64,000 nucleotides of DNA from an uncultured Saprospiraceae bacterium (lineage in GTDB: Bacteria; Bacteroidota; Bacteroidia; Chitinophagales; Saprospiraceae): contig CAJQRD010000017.1 in assembly GCA_905480605.1 (NCBI GenBank), positions 1-64,000 of the forward strand, read 5' to 3'. The notes below the pieces were generated by a model. The model saw nothing but the letters and a program-made list of their open reading frames with translations, did no database searches and was not told the origin of the DNA. The position numbers were made by a program, and so were the translations under genes. Positions 31,691 to 42,500 of the stretch are shown here, one piece after another. Every line of letters starts with the position of its first letter. The stretch's first letter is position 1.

Positions 31691-31885
31691 TTAGATACAC
31701 AATAAAGCTTTGATTCTTTTTTCGTCAGCTTTACTTACAAGCGTTGATCCTGTCAGGTTATTCTTAGCTTTTTTCGATTTTTTTCTAAGTAAGTGTTGCT
31801 TACCTGCTTGAAATCTTTTAACCTTTCCTGAACCAGTCACTTTAAATCTTTTCTTCGCACTTGAGTGCGTCTTCATCTTAGGCAT
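31691..31885 (-). CDS. rpmI: Large ribosomal subunit protein bL35
   Basis: A 64-residue very basic protein, beginning [23 protein letters not shown]. This is the common L35 start. It lies between infC and rplT on the minus strand, the usual order. Adjacent gap to rplT is 66 nt. Confidence 0.97.
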   Translation of the reverse strand: MPKMKTHSSAKKRFKVTGSGKVKRFQAGKQHLLRKKSKKAKNNLTGSTLVSKADEKRIKALLCI

Positions 31886-32013
31886 AATGCTTAATTTAGG
31901 GGCGCAAAATTACATTATTTTTCTGTTTCATGCAGTTTTAACAAGAAAAAATATCAATTATTTCTAATAAAAACTGAAAACAATGCTACTTGGCGCTGTT
32001 TTACGTGAGTATC

Positions 32014-32604
32014 TTATGTTTTTTGCTTTTTGATAGGAGCTATCATCACGATCATACGTCTTCCTTCCATTTTTGGCAATGCTTCAGCAGCACCAACTTC
32101 TGCCAATTCATTTATGAATCTTAAAAGAAGTAATTGACCTCTGTCCTTGAATACGATAGTTCTTCCTTTGAAGTGAACATATGCTTTAACTTTAGCACCG
32201 TCTGTAAGAAACTTTGTGGCATGCTTGAGTTTGAAGTTAAAATCATGCTCATCGGTATTTGGTCCAAAACGTACCTCTTTGATAACCGTTTTAGCTGTCT
32301 TACCTTTAATTTCCTTTTCCTTCTTCTTCTTAAGGTATAGAAACTTATTGTAATCAATGATTTTACAAACAGGTGGGTTTGCATTTGGACTAATTTGAAC
32401 GACATCTAAATCCAATGCTCTTGACCAATCAAGTACTTGTCTTGTTCTGAATACACCAGTTTCAACAGGTTTTCCCTCAATTTCACTTATGTCTTCGAAA
32501 TTATCACCTACTAATCTAACTTCAGGTACTCTAATCTCACCGTTAATTTTGAAACTTGATCTTTCGTCGTGAACGGGTTTTCTAAAATTGTTTCTTCTCT
32601 TCAA
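32014..32604 (-). CDS. infC: Translation initiation factor IF-3
   Basis: A 196-residue protein. It has the N-terminal domain (INGEIRVPEVRLVGDN), the lysine-rich linker (LYLKKKKEKEIKGKTAK) and the C-terminal domain (RFGPNTDEHDFNFKLKHA). It controls start-codon and initiator tRNA selection. The frame has no ATG start; it begins with TTG at 32604. A rare start codon is a recurrent feature of infC, where it allows autoregulation by IF-3. The identification of the start is therefore an inference. First gene of the operon with rpmI and rplT. Confidence 0.96.
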   Translation of the reverse strand: MKRRNNFRKPVHDERSSFKINGEIRVPEVRLVGDNFEDISEIEGKPVETGVFRTRQVLDWSRALDLDVVQISPNANPPVCKIIDYNKFLYLKKKKEKEIKGKTAKTVIKEVRFGPNTDEHDFNFKLKHATKFLTDGAKVKAYVHFKGRTIVFKDRGQLLLLRFINELAEVGAAEALPKMEGRRMIVMIAPIKKQKT

Positions 32605-32639
32605 ACGTATTTTATGTTTATTAAAAAATTAATTCAACT

Positions 32640-33295
32640 ATCAAAATGTGTGATAATTATGTAATTGGTACCAAAAATACCAAATTCATTTACTATTAAT
32701 CAAAAAACCAGTATAATTTTGAGAAACACATTTCGAATGGTTAAATCCTTTCTAGTGTTTAAACTGATAAAGTAGGAATTTAGTTTCATCTAAGACGATT
32801 GTAATTATATCATATCCCAAGTTGCATTGTATGTTTTTAAAGTTCTGCTATCTGTATTCTGACCAATGCCCCTAAACCCTGACCTCCTGAATAATAGCTG
32901 AAAGCATATACCGTTAGGAAGACCATATCTACCACTCGGACAATAGTTCTAATTCAAACTTAATAGACTTCTATATTTGTGGGGTAATATTTAAAGGTGA
33001 GAGTAAGCTTTATTTTGTCCTGTAACTTCAGAGATATTTAGAAATAGAAAAGTTGCTAATACTGAAGTTACTGAAACGAGTAGCGATAGATCTTTTGACA
33101 ATGAGGCAGATAATGAGATAAAATTCTTTCCTAAATAATATGAGACAAAGTCCATGCATAATCCACAAAACATTAATAATACTGTTTTATATTGAAGTTA
33201 GATGCTCCACTAGAGACAGCAGAAACCATTGACAATGAAGTTATTATTAATATCTGTAGGTCTAAAGAATTTAAGACATAAAGTAATTGTATACT
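32640..33295. other. Intergenic stretch with possible decayed coding sequence
   Basis: About 650 nt between the clpC terminator and infC. On the minus strand, one frame around 32830-32950 reads YAFSYYSGGQGLGALVRIQIAEL before a stop at about 32847. Another gives a 60-residue frame at 32991-33173. Neither has a convincing start or family. It could be a remnant of a secreted-protein gene, but I cannot confirm that. The infC promoter must lie here; no clear TAnnTTTG is evident. Confidence 0.35.
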
Positions 33296-33296
33296 T

Positions 33297-33335
33297 CTAA
33301 AAAAAATACCCTACTTAATGTTATAAGTAGGGTAT
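33297..33335 (-). terminator. Terminator of clpC
   Basis: ATACCCTACTTA (33306-33317) and TAAGTAGGGTAT (33324-33335) are exact complements with a 6-nt loop. On the minus strand a T-run follows. It lies 45 nt after the clpC stop codon. Confidence 0.87.
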
Positions 33336-33379
33336 TGATATTTAAGAATTTAAAATTCCTAATATGATATTAAAGTTGA

Positions 33380-35920
33380 TTAAGCGTCCTCTGCACTCAA
33401 GCTTTTGGATAATTTAATTTGTATGCTGTCTTTTGATTTTGACAATACAGCTTTTAATTCAGAACCTTCTTCAGGACTTTCATTTAAAATGAATTCTGCC
33501 AAAGGATCCTCAATATGTTTTTGTATGGCTCTGTTTAATGGTCTTGCTCCAAACTGCGGATCAAATCCTTTCTCAGAAACAAACTTTTTAGCTCCAGCTG
33601 TCAAAGTCAATTTATATCCGATTTCTTCAAGTCTCTTGTAAAGATCTTTCAAACTGATATCAATAATCTTGAAAATATGTTCTTGCTCTAAACTCTCAAA
33701 AATTACAACATCATCAATCCTGTTTAAAAACTCAGGCGAGAAAGTTTTCTTAAGTGCTTTCTCAATAACTCCCTTGGAGTTATCGTCGACTGATTCTTGT
33801 CTGGCTTGTGTATTGAAACCAACCCCTTGACCAAAGTCTTTAAGTTGTCTTGCTCCAATATTAGAAGTCATGATAATTAAAGTATTTTTAAAGTCAACTT
33901 TACGTCCTAGGCCGTCTGTCAATTGGCCATCATCAAATACTTGAAGCAACACATTATAAATATCTGGGTGCGCTTTTTCGATTTCATCCAATAAAATCAC
34001 AGAATATGGCTTACGTCTCACTTTTTCAGTCAACTGACCACCTTCTTCATAACCTACATATCCTGGAGGCGCTCCAATCAATCTACTCAAAGTAAACTTC
34101 TCCATATATTCCGTCATATCAATTCTGATCAACGAATCCAGAGAGTCAAATACATTCTTCGCCAAAGCTTTTGCAAGCTCCGTTTTACCAACACCAGTTG
34201 GTCCTAAGAATATGAAAGTACCAATTGGCTTAGATGGATCTTTTAAACCCAACCTGTTTCTTTGAATTGCTCTGGTGATTTTGTCCACTGCATTATCTTG
34301 TCCGATAATAGCTTTTTTCAAATCATTAGCCATTCCAACCAATTTCTTATTCTCTTTTTGCGCGACCTTTGTAACAGGAATTCCAGTCATCATGCTTACT
34401 ACTTCAGCAATGTCATCTTCTTCAACAGGGTATTTGGCATTTTTAGCCTCTTCATCCCATTGCTTTTTGCTATCATCTAACTTCTTGATAAATTTAGATT
34501 CTTTGTCTCTTAAATCAGCAGCTTTTTCATACTGTTGATTTTTTACAGCTTGATTTTTATGTTCCTTAATTTGCTCAATCTGTTCTTCTAATTCTTCAAT
34601 GTACTTTGGAACATGAATGTTTTTTAAATGTGTTCTTGCACCAACTTCATCCAATACATCAATTGCCTTGTCTGGCAAAAACCTATCTGTAATATAACGA
34701 GTACTTAATTGTACACAAGCTTTAATGGCTTCATCAGAGTATTTGACATTGTGAAAATCTTCATATTTAGATTTGATATTTTGAAGTATATCAATTGCTT
34801 CCTCAGGCGATGGAGGGTCAATAATTACCTTTTGGAATCTTCTATCCAACGCACCATCTTTTTCTATGTATTGTCTGTACTCATCAAGAGTCGAAGCTCC
34901 AATCACTTGCAATTCACCTCTAGCCAAGGCCGGTTTAAATATATTGGATGCATCTAATGAGCCTGTAGCTCCACCAGCACCAACAATAGTATGAACTTCA
35001 TCTATAAACAGAATGACATCTCTTGTTTTTTCAAGCTCATTCATAATGGCCTTCATTCTTTCTTCAAATTGTCCTCTATACTTTGTACCTGCAACCAAAG
35101 CCGCAAGGTCAAGCATAATTAACCTTTTGTCAAATAAGGTTCTACTCACTCTCTTTTGAATAATTCTAAGAGCTAATCCTTCAGCTATGGCAGTTTTACC
35201 AACACCAGGTTCTCCAATCAAAATTGGATTGTTCTTTTTTCTACGGCTTAAAATCTGAGATACACGTTCGATTTCAGTTTCTCTACCTATAATCGGATCT
35301 AATTTACCTTCCTCTGCCAATTTGGTTATATCACGACCAAAATTGTCAAGAACTGGTGTTTTAGATTTTGAATTTGTTTTTCTCCTTGATGAAAAATCGT
35401 CCTGTTCTTCATCCATGGGCAATTCTGAATCACCAGCTGAGCCGATAATATCAGAATAGTTTCCGTTTTCTTCTTGATTCACGTATTCCAATTCATTTTT
35501 ATAAATAGCATAATCGATTTCAAATTCATCCAAAATCGTAGAAGCTGTGTTTTCTCCAATTTTTAGAATCGAAAGCATAATATGTTCGGGGTTAATTTCT
35601 TCTTGTTTCAATGATTTTGCTTCCAAAAAGGAAACTTTCAATGCTTTTTCGGCATGTTTATTAAGAGGTATACTGCCTACACTTTGTTGTGATATCACGC
35701 CTCTTTTATTTTCTATAGAAGACTCGATCTTATATTTTAATTCATATAGATCAACATCTAAACTATCCAAAACCTTGATAGCTAAGCTGTCTTTTTCTTT
35801 TATCATTCCGAGAAGAAGATGTTCTGTACCAATGAAGTCATTACCCAACCTAATGGCTTCGTCTCTACTTATCGAAATTATCTTCTTTACTTTAGGTGAA
35901 AATTTACTATTCATCTGCAT
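33380..35920 (-). CDS. clpC: Clp protease ATP-binding subunit ClpC
   Basis: An 846-residue HSP100 unfoldase. Two Clp-N repeats (about 5-150), first AAA+ domain with Walker A GEPGVGKT at 236-243, a UVR/M-domain region ([17 protein letters not shown]), second AAA+ domain with [14 protein letters not shown], and a C-terminal ClpB-D2-small domain are all visible. It pairs with ClpP to degrade proteins. The M domain separates it from ClpA and is typical of ClpC. Start ATG at 35920; a second ATG at 35914 is equally possible. Confidence 0.96.
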   Translation of the reverse strand: MQMNSKFSPKVKKIISISRDEAIRLGNDFIGTEHLLLGMIKEKDSLAIKVLDSLDVDLYELKYKIESSIENKRGVISQQSVGSIPLNKHAEKALKVSFLEAKSLKQEEINPEHIMLSILKIGENTASTILDEFEIDYAIYKNELEYVNQEENGNYSDIIGSAGDSELPMDEEQDDFSSRRKTNSKSKTPVLDNFGRDITKLAEEGKLDPIIGRETEIERVSQILSRRKKNNPILIGEPGVGKTAIAEGLALRIIQKRVSRTLFDKRLIMLDLAALVAGTKYRGQFEERMKAIMNELEKTRDVILFIDEVHTIVGAGGATGSLDASNIFKPALARGELQVIGASTLDEYRQYIEKDGALDRRFQKVIIDPPSPEEAIDILQNIKSKYEDFHNVKYSDEAIKACVQLSTRYITDRFLPDKAIDVLDEVGARTHLKNIHVPKYIEELEEQIEQIKEHKNQAVKNQQYEKAADLRDKESKFIKKLDDSKKQWDEEAKNAKYPVEEDDIAEVVSMMTGIPVTKVAQKENKKLVGMANDLKKAIIGQDNAVDKITRAIQRNRLGLKDPSKPIGTFIFLGPTGVGKTELAKALAKNVFDSLDSLIRIDMTEYMEKFTLSRLIGAPPGYVGYEEGGQLTEKVRRKPYSVILLDEIEKAHPDIYNVLLQVFDDGQLTDGLGRKVDFKNTLIIMTSNIGARQLKDFGQGVGFNTQARQESVDDNSKGVIEKALKKTFSPEFLNRIDDVVIFESLEQEHIFKIIDISLKDLYKRLEEIGYKLTLTAGAKKFVSEKGFDPQFGARPLNRAIQKHIEDPLAEFILNESPEEGSELKAVLSKSKDSIQIKLSKSLSAEDA

Positions 35921-36021
35921 CTAATTTAAACATCTAATATTGTGAAATATATCCATATATTAATAAGATATATTATTTAGTTAAGTTTTAAAGTCGAAAA
36001 ACCGTACCATATCATCAAACG

Positions 36022-36036
36022 TTGACAAATTGTCAA
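36022..36036. repeat. Perfect 15-nt palindrome upstream of clpC
   Basis: TTGACAA, one central A, TTGTCAA. It lies 102 nt before the clpC start codon and could be an operator for a repressor. It does not match the HrcA CIRCE or CtsR boxes. Confidence 0.5.
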
Positions 36037-36221
36037 GAGTTTTGAATTTATGTACTTTTTTTTATAATTAGATAGCCTTTTAACATAATCTTATAATTGC
36101 GGCTTGTCATTTAGACTTGATTCGGTCATTTAGTCACGGTAAAACAAAGAATTGCTGAATGATTTTAGTGGCTAAAATGACATATTCTTTCCCTGAAGAA
36201 CTTTTTCAAAATAATTTTAAG

Positions 36222-36251
36222 TTGTATAATACTATTATTGCATTAAATTTG
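36222..36251 (+). promoter_or_regulatory. Promoter of the STAS protein gene
   Basis: TTG at 36222-36224 and TAAATTTG at 36244-36251, separated by 19 nt. This is the full Bacteroidota consensus at its usual spacing. The ATG follows 32 nt later. Confidence 0.75.
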
Positions 36252-36283
36252 CGTTTCTATATAATATAAAATAGAATAAACGG

Positions 36284-36661
36284 ATGAAGTTTGTAATTGA
36301 TAAACAAGATAAATACTCTCTACTTCAGTTAAATGAAGAAAACCTTAATTCTTTGATAGCACCAGATTTAAAATCTGAGTTTGTATTTTTATGCAATGAA
36401 GGGGTTAGAAATCTTATTTTAGATTTGTCGGAGGTACATTATGTTGATTCTTCTGGATTGAGTTCAATATTGACAGCTAATCGCTTGTGGAAAGATCAAG
36501 GCAGCTTCGTTTTGACTGGTATAGCTCATCCAAGTGTCAAGAAGTTGATAGAAATTAGCCGTTTAGAAACAATCTTTAAAATTATTCCAACAGTTGAGGA
36601 AGCAATTGATTTCATATTCATGGAAGAAATTGAAAGAGAGCTATCTTCTGAGGAAGAGTAG
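36284..36661 (+). CDS. STAS-domain anti-sigma-factor antagonist-like protein
   Basis: A 125-residue protein with one STAS domain. The core LDLSEVHYVDSSGLSSIL holds Asp55-Ser56-Ser57-Gly58. In SpoIIAA-like antagonists the second serine is the one phosphorylated and dephosphorylated in partner switching. The C-terminus is acidic (EEIERELSSEEE). No anti-sigma kinase or phosphatase is nearby, so the partner is unknown. It precedes rnz by 6 nt in one operon. Confidence 0.88.
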   Translation: MKFVIDKQDKYSLLQLNEENLNSLIAPDLKSEFVFLCNEGVRNLILDLSEVHYVDSSGLSSILTANRLWKDQGSFVLTGIAHPSVKKLIEISRLETIFKIIPTVEEAIDFIFMEEIERELSSEEE

Positions 36662-36667
36662 GGCCTA

Positions 36668-37615
36668 GTGAATCGCCAATTAAAACTTACTGTTTTAGGA
36701 AGCAATTCTGCGTCTCCAGCTTATGGCAGGTTTCCAACAAGTCAATATTTAAATATTAATGATCATTCATTTCTAATTGATTGCGGTGAAGGTTCTCAAG
36801 TAAGGATTGCTGAGTACAAACTAAAGCGCAACAAACTATCTCATATATTTATAAGTCATATGCATGGTGATCATATTTTTGGTTTGCCTGGGCTTATCAC
36901 CTCAATGAACCTTAACAGCCGCCAAGAAAAGCTTACTATTATTGGCCCCGTTGGAATAAAGGAATTTCTTGATGTGGTAATTAGACTGAGTTATTCATTT
37001 ATGTCATTTGAATTAGAGATAATTGAAATTGAGGTATCAGACAAACAATTGGTTCTTGATCTGGAAGATATAGCCGTACATGCTTTTCCAGTTTACCACC
37101 GAATTCCAACCCATGGATTCCTATTTACACAAAAACTAATGAAACGCAACATCAGAAAAGAGGTTATAGAACAGTACGGATTGAATATTGAGCAGATAAA
37201 ACTAATCAAAGCTGGACAAGACTTGACCCTTGAAAATAAGGTCATTCAGAATCAGGAATTGACAAATAACGCCGTTGAGCCATGCAGTTATGCTTTTTGT
37301 GCTGACACCATCGCTGATGCGCGAATAATTGATCATGTCAAAGGGGTAACAGCTTTGTATTTTGAAACTACATATACAGATGAGCTTAGAGAAAAAGCCA
37401 AGGAAAGAGGTCATTCGACATCTGGTCAAGCTGCAGAAATGGCACTTTTATCAGAGGTTAAAGTTTTAGTTACTGGGCATTATTCTTCTAGATATAAAAA
37501 CGTTGATTTGATCTTGTCGGAAGCTAAAAATATATTTCCTGACACGGTATTGGGTTATGATGGGCTAATATTGGATATTCAAAATTACAAAAGAGTCAAA
37601 ATTGATCGGATTTAG
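36668..37615 (+). CDS. rnz: Ribonuclease Z
   Basis: A 315-residue metallo-beta-lactamase-fold endonuclease that removes 3' trailers from tRNA precursors. The zinc motif SHMHGDHIFGLPGL is near residues 63-76 and the late GHYSSRY block holds another ligand. The central insert (RIPTHGFLF) is standard. It starts with GTG at 36668, 6 nt after the STAS gene. The tRNA-Lys gene downstream lacks an encoded CCA end, so such an enzyme is needed to process it. Confidence 0.95.
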   Translation: MNRQLKLTVLGSNSASPAYGRFPTSQYLNINDHSFLIDCGEGSQVRIAEYKLKRNKLSHIFISHMHGDHIFGLPGLITSMNLNSRQEKLTIIGPVGIKEFLDVVIRLSYSFMSFELEIIEIEVSDKQLVLDLEDIAVHAFPVYHRIPTHGFLFTQKLMKRNIRKEVIEQYGLNIEQIKLIKAGQDLTLENKVIQNQELTNNAVEPCSYAFCADTIADARIIDHVKGVTALYFETTYTDELREKAKERGHSTSGQAAEMALLSEVKVLVTGHYSSRYKNVDLILSEAKNIFPDTVLGYDGLILDIQNYKRVKIDRI

Positions 37616-37676
37616 TATGTTTTTGATGATTTAAAAAAAAAAAATTAAAAATCTCTAACAAAATTTCAAAAAGCAT

Positions 37677-37706
37677 TTGGACATTAAAAAATAGAATATA
37701 TATTTG
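37677..37706 (+). promoter_or_regulatory. Promoter of tRNA-Lys
   Basis: TTG at 37677-37679 and TATATTTG at 37699-37706, separated by 19 nt, a full Bacteroidota promoter. The tRNA begins 39 nt after it. Confidence 0.8.
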
Positions 37707-37745
37707 CACCACCTTAGATAGATGGGGTAAACAAAATAAAATTTT

Positions 37746-37818
37746 GATCGGTTAGCTCAGTTGGTAGAGCAACGCCCTTTTAAGGCGTGGGTCCTGGGTT
37801 CGAGCCCCAGACCGATCA
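37746..37818 (+). tRNA. tRNA-Lys (anticodon TTT)
   Basis: A 73-nt cloverleaf. Acceptor arms GATCGGT and ACCGATC pair fully; the D arm is GCTC/GAGC; the anticodon stem is ACGCC/GGCGT around loop CTTTTAA with anticodon TTT; the T arm CTGGG-TTCGAGC-CCCAG is complete. The discriminator base is A and no CCA is encoded. It has its own promoter and terminator. Confidence 0.97.
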
Positions 37819-37828
37819 CATTCTAAAG

Positions 37829-37859
37829 GAGTCAAATTTTTATTTGACTCTTTTTTTTT
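37829..37859 (+). terminator. Terminator of tRNA-Lys
   Basis: GAGTCAAAT and ATTTGACTC pair exactly around a short T loop and are followed by nine T residues, 11 nt after the tRNA. Confidence 0.92.
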
Positions 37860-37997
37860 GCCTTAAATTATTGCAATGCAGAATCTAAATTTGAATCATA
37901 AACTCTAACTTACCTATATTTGTCAGCAATTGAAGTGATATAAAAAATATTATCAATCATCTCAATAACCGTTATAAAATTAACTTCATTTATAAAA

Positions 37998-39560
37998 ATG
38001 GAATCTAGTAATAAAAAGTCTGTTGGCGATCATAACTTAACCGAAGCGCAAATTGCTCAATGTGTATCAATTCTCAACTCATTAAATGCTGATACAAATA
38101 TAGTGTATGACCTTCCAGAAGACTTGCGTGTAGCCCTAATGGCTGCTGCAGGTAAATTGTCTAGACCGGATAGAAAGGAAATAACTAGAAGAAGGAAGGA
38201 TCACAAGAAGGCTCAGAAAAGAAAGAAGACGGAGAGAGATAAGCATGCTCGAAAAGAAACAGGTATAAGGAGCGCAAGAGAATCTTCTATTTTTATTGCT
38301 CCTCCTATGATTGCCAATACAGGAAAAGAAGATAGAAGTGAGAGTAAACTGTCATCTCCACGTAATTGCTACGTATGTAAAAAAGAGTATCATTATCTGC
38401 ACCATTTTTATGATACGATGTGTGAAGAATGTGGTGACTTTAATTATGCTAAAAGATATCAAACAGCAGATATGAAAGGGCAAGTTGCTCTTGTTACCGG
38501 CTCTAGATTAAAGATAGGTTATCATATTACATTGATGATGTTGAAGGCTGGTGCGACAGTAATTGCCACAACACGATTTCCAATTGATTCAGCATTGAGG
38601 TTTTCGAAGGAACCAGATTTTACAGATTGGGGACATAGATTAAATATTCATGGTCTTGACTTGAGGCATATTCCAAGTGTCGAGATATTTTGCAATTATA
38701 TAGAACAGCAATATGACAGATTAGATGTTTTGATTAATAATGCAGCTCAAACCGTTAGAAGGCCTTCTGCCTTTTACAAGCACTTAATGCCCAATGAGCA
38801 AAAAGAGTTAAGTGAACTTCCTGAGTATGCACGTGATCTGTTGAAAGATCATAATTCATGTATTAACGAACTGAGAAGACTAAGTGAGCCATTTACAAAT
38901 GGTCAACAAAAAAACCTTCCTGTTTCTTGGCATGGCAAACAATTGGGTATTGGATTAAGTGCATCTGCTGAGCTATCTCAAATTCCTTACAGCATAGACA
39001 ACTCATTGACCCCGGAAGAAGTATTTCCTGAAGGAGAGTTTGATGCTGATTTACAACAAGTTGATTTGAGAAAAACCAACAGTTGGAGATTGAAACTGGG
39101 TGAAATTAGTACCACCGAAATGCTTGAGGTACAGATTGTAAATTCAGTCGCGCCATTTGTGTTATGCAATAGATTGGCAAACCTAATGAAGAAGGATGAT
39201 ACGGGAATGAAACACATCATTAATGTGTCTGCTATGGAGGGAAAATTTCATCGATTCCATAAAGAAGACAGGCATCCTCATACCAATATGGCAAAGGCAG
39301 CTTTGAATATGATGACGCATACGGCTTCTGCTGATTTTGCAAAGTATGGTATTTATATGAATGCTGTCGATACAGGATGGGTTACTGATGAGGATCCTGT
39401 TGAGTTGGCCAAACGTAAAGAGGATTTACACGATTTTCAACCTCCTCTTGATATTGTAGATGGTGCGGCTCGTGTCATGGATCCATTGTTTGACGGAATC
39501 AATACTGGTAAACACTGGTGCGGGAAATTCCTTAAGGATTATAGACCTATCGATTGGTAA
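37998..39560 (+). CDS. SDR-type oxidoreductase with N-terminal basic region and zinc ribbon
   Basis: A 520-residue protein. Residues 55-92 are very rich in Lys and Arg. Four cysteines, CYVC (124, 127) and CEEC (142, 145), form a probable zinc ribbon. From residue 160 an SDR fold follows: VTGSRLKIG (Rossmann), NNAA (247-250), INVSAMEG (Ser411). A 120-residue insert (about 252-375) splits it. In the catalytic YxxxK position the sequence is Thr429-Asn-Met-Ala-Lys433, so the usual Tyr is replaced by Thr. The residue Lys433 is kept. The function is unknown; nucleic-acid or RNP association is suggested only by the basic region and ribbon. Confidence 0.7.
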   Translation: MESSNKKSVGDHNLTEAQIAQCVSILNSLNADTNIVYDLPEDLRVALMAAAGKLSRPDRKEITRRRKDHKKAQKRKKTERDKHARKETGIRSARESSIFIAPPMIANTGKEDRSESKLSSPRNCYVCKKEYHYLHHFYDTMCEECGDFNYAKRYQTADMKGQVALVTGSRLKIGYHITLMMLKAGATVIATTRFPIDSALRFSKEPDFTDWGHRLNIHGLDLRHIPSVEIFCNYIEQQYDRLDVLINNAAQTVRRPSAFYKHLMPNEQKELSELPEYARDLLKDHNSCINELRRLSEPFTNGQQKNLPVSWHGKQLGIGLSASAELSQIPYSIDNSLTPEEVFPEGEFDADLQQVDLRKTNSWRLKLGEISTTEMLEVQIVNSVAPFVLCNRLANLMKKDDTGMKHIINVSAMEGKFHRFHKEDRHPHTNMAKAALNMMTHTASADFAKYGIYMNAVDTGWVTDEDPVELAKRKEDLHDFQPPLDIVDGAARVMDPLFDGINTGKHWCGKFLKDYRPIDW

Positions 39561-39585
39561 CCTTAATTAAGAATTCCGTTATTAT

Positions 39586-42500
39586 CTAGTTTATTTCAAA
39601 CGTTTCTAATGGCCCATTGTTTTTAGCAACGAAGATCATTTTTTTTGATCCAACATTTATTATTGACATGTCTTTTACATTGCCGTCTACTTTAAAACCA
39701 CTGTTTGTGTGGTACTTAAATTCACCGGTGCCATCCCCTAAAAGAATATAACCTTTTGAAGCATCGTATCTCAGTGTTTCTACTTCTGAGTTGTATATGT
39801 TACCAGCCCCAATAATATCTAGGTGACCATCATTGTTGATGTCAATAATTTCAGAACAAAGTGTAGGGCCATATTGGGCTTCGACAGGAAGCGACATTGA
39901 TTTAAACTGTCCTGTTCCATCATTTATCAATACAACTGATTCAAAATTGTTGACAGTGTAATGCAAAGCACCAGTCAATTTATCTTGCCCATAGATCGCA
40001 GACAAATCTGCTTCTGCAAAACTTTTAAAAGTTGGAAACTTTTCCTTAATAAATGGCATTTGTTGGGACGAACATTCCCTTCCTCGAACGGGAAGAAATT
40101 TTCCTTTCTTTTCTTTACTTAAAACTATATCAAGATTTCCAGAATCATCAAAATCATCACAAAATACATGAAATGGTTTTTCATCATTGGCACCAAATTT
40201 ATTGTTTAATCCTAGGTTGCCAATGAAATAATCCATATGACCATCTTTATTAAAATCAGCAGCATTTATATTGTACCACCAGCCAATACCTGTGATATCT
40301 TCTAGTGATTTTTTAGTAAATTTATTGTCATCATTTACATAAACAGTTAAGGCCATCCATTCTCCTGTAACAAGGATATCTAAATCATTGTCTCCATCAT
40401 AATCACTGAAGATAGCGTCAGTGACCAAACCAATTTCATTCAACTCAGGTGCTGTGCTATTTGTCACATCGACAAATTTCCCTTTTTTATTTTCCAGCAA
40501 AACTGACCTTGCAGGTAATGGATACTGACCAGGTACAACTCTGCCGCCAATAAACAAATCCATATCACCATCTTTGTCAAAATCTCCTTTTGCAATACTT
40601 TTTCCACTAGTAATAATCTTAGGAATATTTAATCTTTGAACAAATTTACCTTTACCATCATTTGTATAATAATGGTCGGAATAATGATTTGTCTTACTTG
40701 GTTTTTCATTGCCTCCGTTCACAGTATATAAATCTAAATCGCCATCTAAATCACCATCAATAAATATAGCGCCTACTGTTTCGTAGGCTTTGTTTTTAAT
40801 AAAAGCAGAATTGTTTTTTAACTGAAATGATCCATTGGAGTCTTGCAAAAACAATTGGCTTGGTTGTCCGCTAGCACCGCTAATATGTAAATCTTCAAGA
40901 CCATCTCCATTTACATCACCTTTTATAATAGAAGGTCCAAGTGTTGAATATTTATGTGGTAAGAGAATCTCTTTCACAAAATCATTGTAGGCGTTTTCCT
41001 TATGATTAAAGGTTAATGGAGAGTCATCTTTTCTTGTTATAAACTTCTGAGTTCCTTTTTTCTTTAATGGAGTATCAGCTGCGTTATTATAATTAAAAAT
41101 TAAAGTAGAATTTGCCTTTGCAGAATCGATTGTCTGTGTTTTTCCATCTACCCATTCTACGGTTATAGCACCAGTATCCTTTGTGTTCTTAAGGCCAAAA
41201 ACAATACCTTCGCCCATAGACGATAGGAATCCACGATTTAAATAATACTCTGCATATTGCTTTTCTGATTCTGTATCTACAGTTACCTTAGCTCCTAGAC
41301 CTAAAGTGTTATTAGGTGGTCCTTTAAATTTTATTTTGAGAAAATTGAGTGAACTGTTGTTTTGATAAATGGAGGCATAATCGTCTAAGTTATTTGTTAC
41401 AAGATCGAGGTCACCATCATTGTCAAGATCAGCGTATGCAGCACCGTTAGAATTTAAATATTGAGTTAATCCCCAATCGTCAGTTTTTTTGGTAAAGCCA
41501 CTGTTGCCATTATTTTCAAAAATATAGTTTTTAATTTTTCTAGATGGTATTAAGTTAAAAAGATCATCCAGTGTCATTTTACCTTCAGCCGCTCTTTTAT
41601 CCAATGCAATTTTATAATCATTATCCGTCATATCCCTTTTTATCCCATTGGTTACAAAGAGATCCTTCAGTCCATCGTTATTAAAATCAGCTAATAAAGG
41701 TGCCCAACTCCAATCGGTATTGGCGACACCTGCAGTTAGGGCAATATCACTATACATTCCATCACCTCGGTTTAATTGCAGTGTATTACTCATGTATTGA
41801 TAATGATGACCAAGTTTTACCAATTGATGAAATTGCGAGGTACTCATGGCTGCCATATTTTTTTTATTGGCAACGTGGTCCTCTGAAACCATATCGAGTA
41901 CAATCAAATCAGGTTTGCTATCGTTGTTGATGTCGGCAATGTCAGATCCCATTGAAAAGAATGAAGTATGATCCATGATATCATGAATCTTATTTTCAAA
42001 TCCTCCATTTTGATTATTGATCCATAAATTATCACCATGAATGAAATCATTACAAACATATATATCTGGCCATCCATCTTCGTTGAAATCAGAAATGGAT
42101 GCACTTAGTCCCCAAACATTGTTTAATAATCCAGCTTTTTGTGTCACATCTGTAAAATGCTCACCATCATTACAATAGAGCTTGTCTGTTGTAAGCGAAG
42201 ATGTCTTACCAGCTGTGTTTGCATTTATACGAATGTTATTTTCAAAATCCACACGATGATTAACAAGATACATGTCATTGTCTCCATCTTTGTCGTAATC
42301 AAGGAAGTAAGCTTGACTTGAGTAAGCTTCATCATCGATACCATATTTACGAGCAAGTTCTTTGAAACTGTTATTGCCTTGATTAATAAAAAGTTTGTTT
42401 TTTCTTGCGGTACTATTGTTTAATGAGGCAGATTTACAGACATATATATCCATAAGCCCATCGTTGTTGATGTCAGTCATGCTAATTCCCGTTGTCCAAC

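Larger units (their letters stand above)
35921..36283. other. Divergent intergenic region between clpC and the STAS gene
   Basis: About 360 nt. It holds a perfect 15-nt palindrome at 36022-36036 (entered separately) and the promoter of the STAS gene at 36222-36251. No ORF or RNA gene is visible. Confidence 0.6.

Noticed and set aside
32991-33173. 60-residue minus-strand ORF as a gene
   Set aside because: No family, no signal and no start context; kept only as part of the unexplained stretch.
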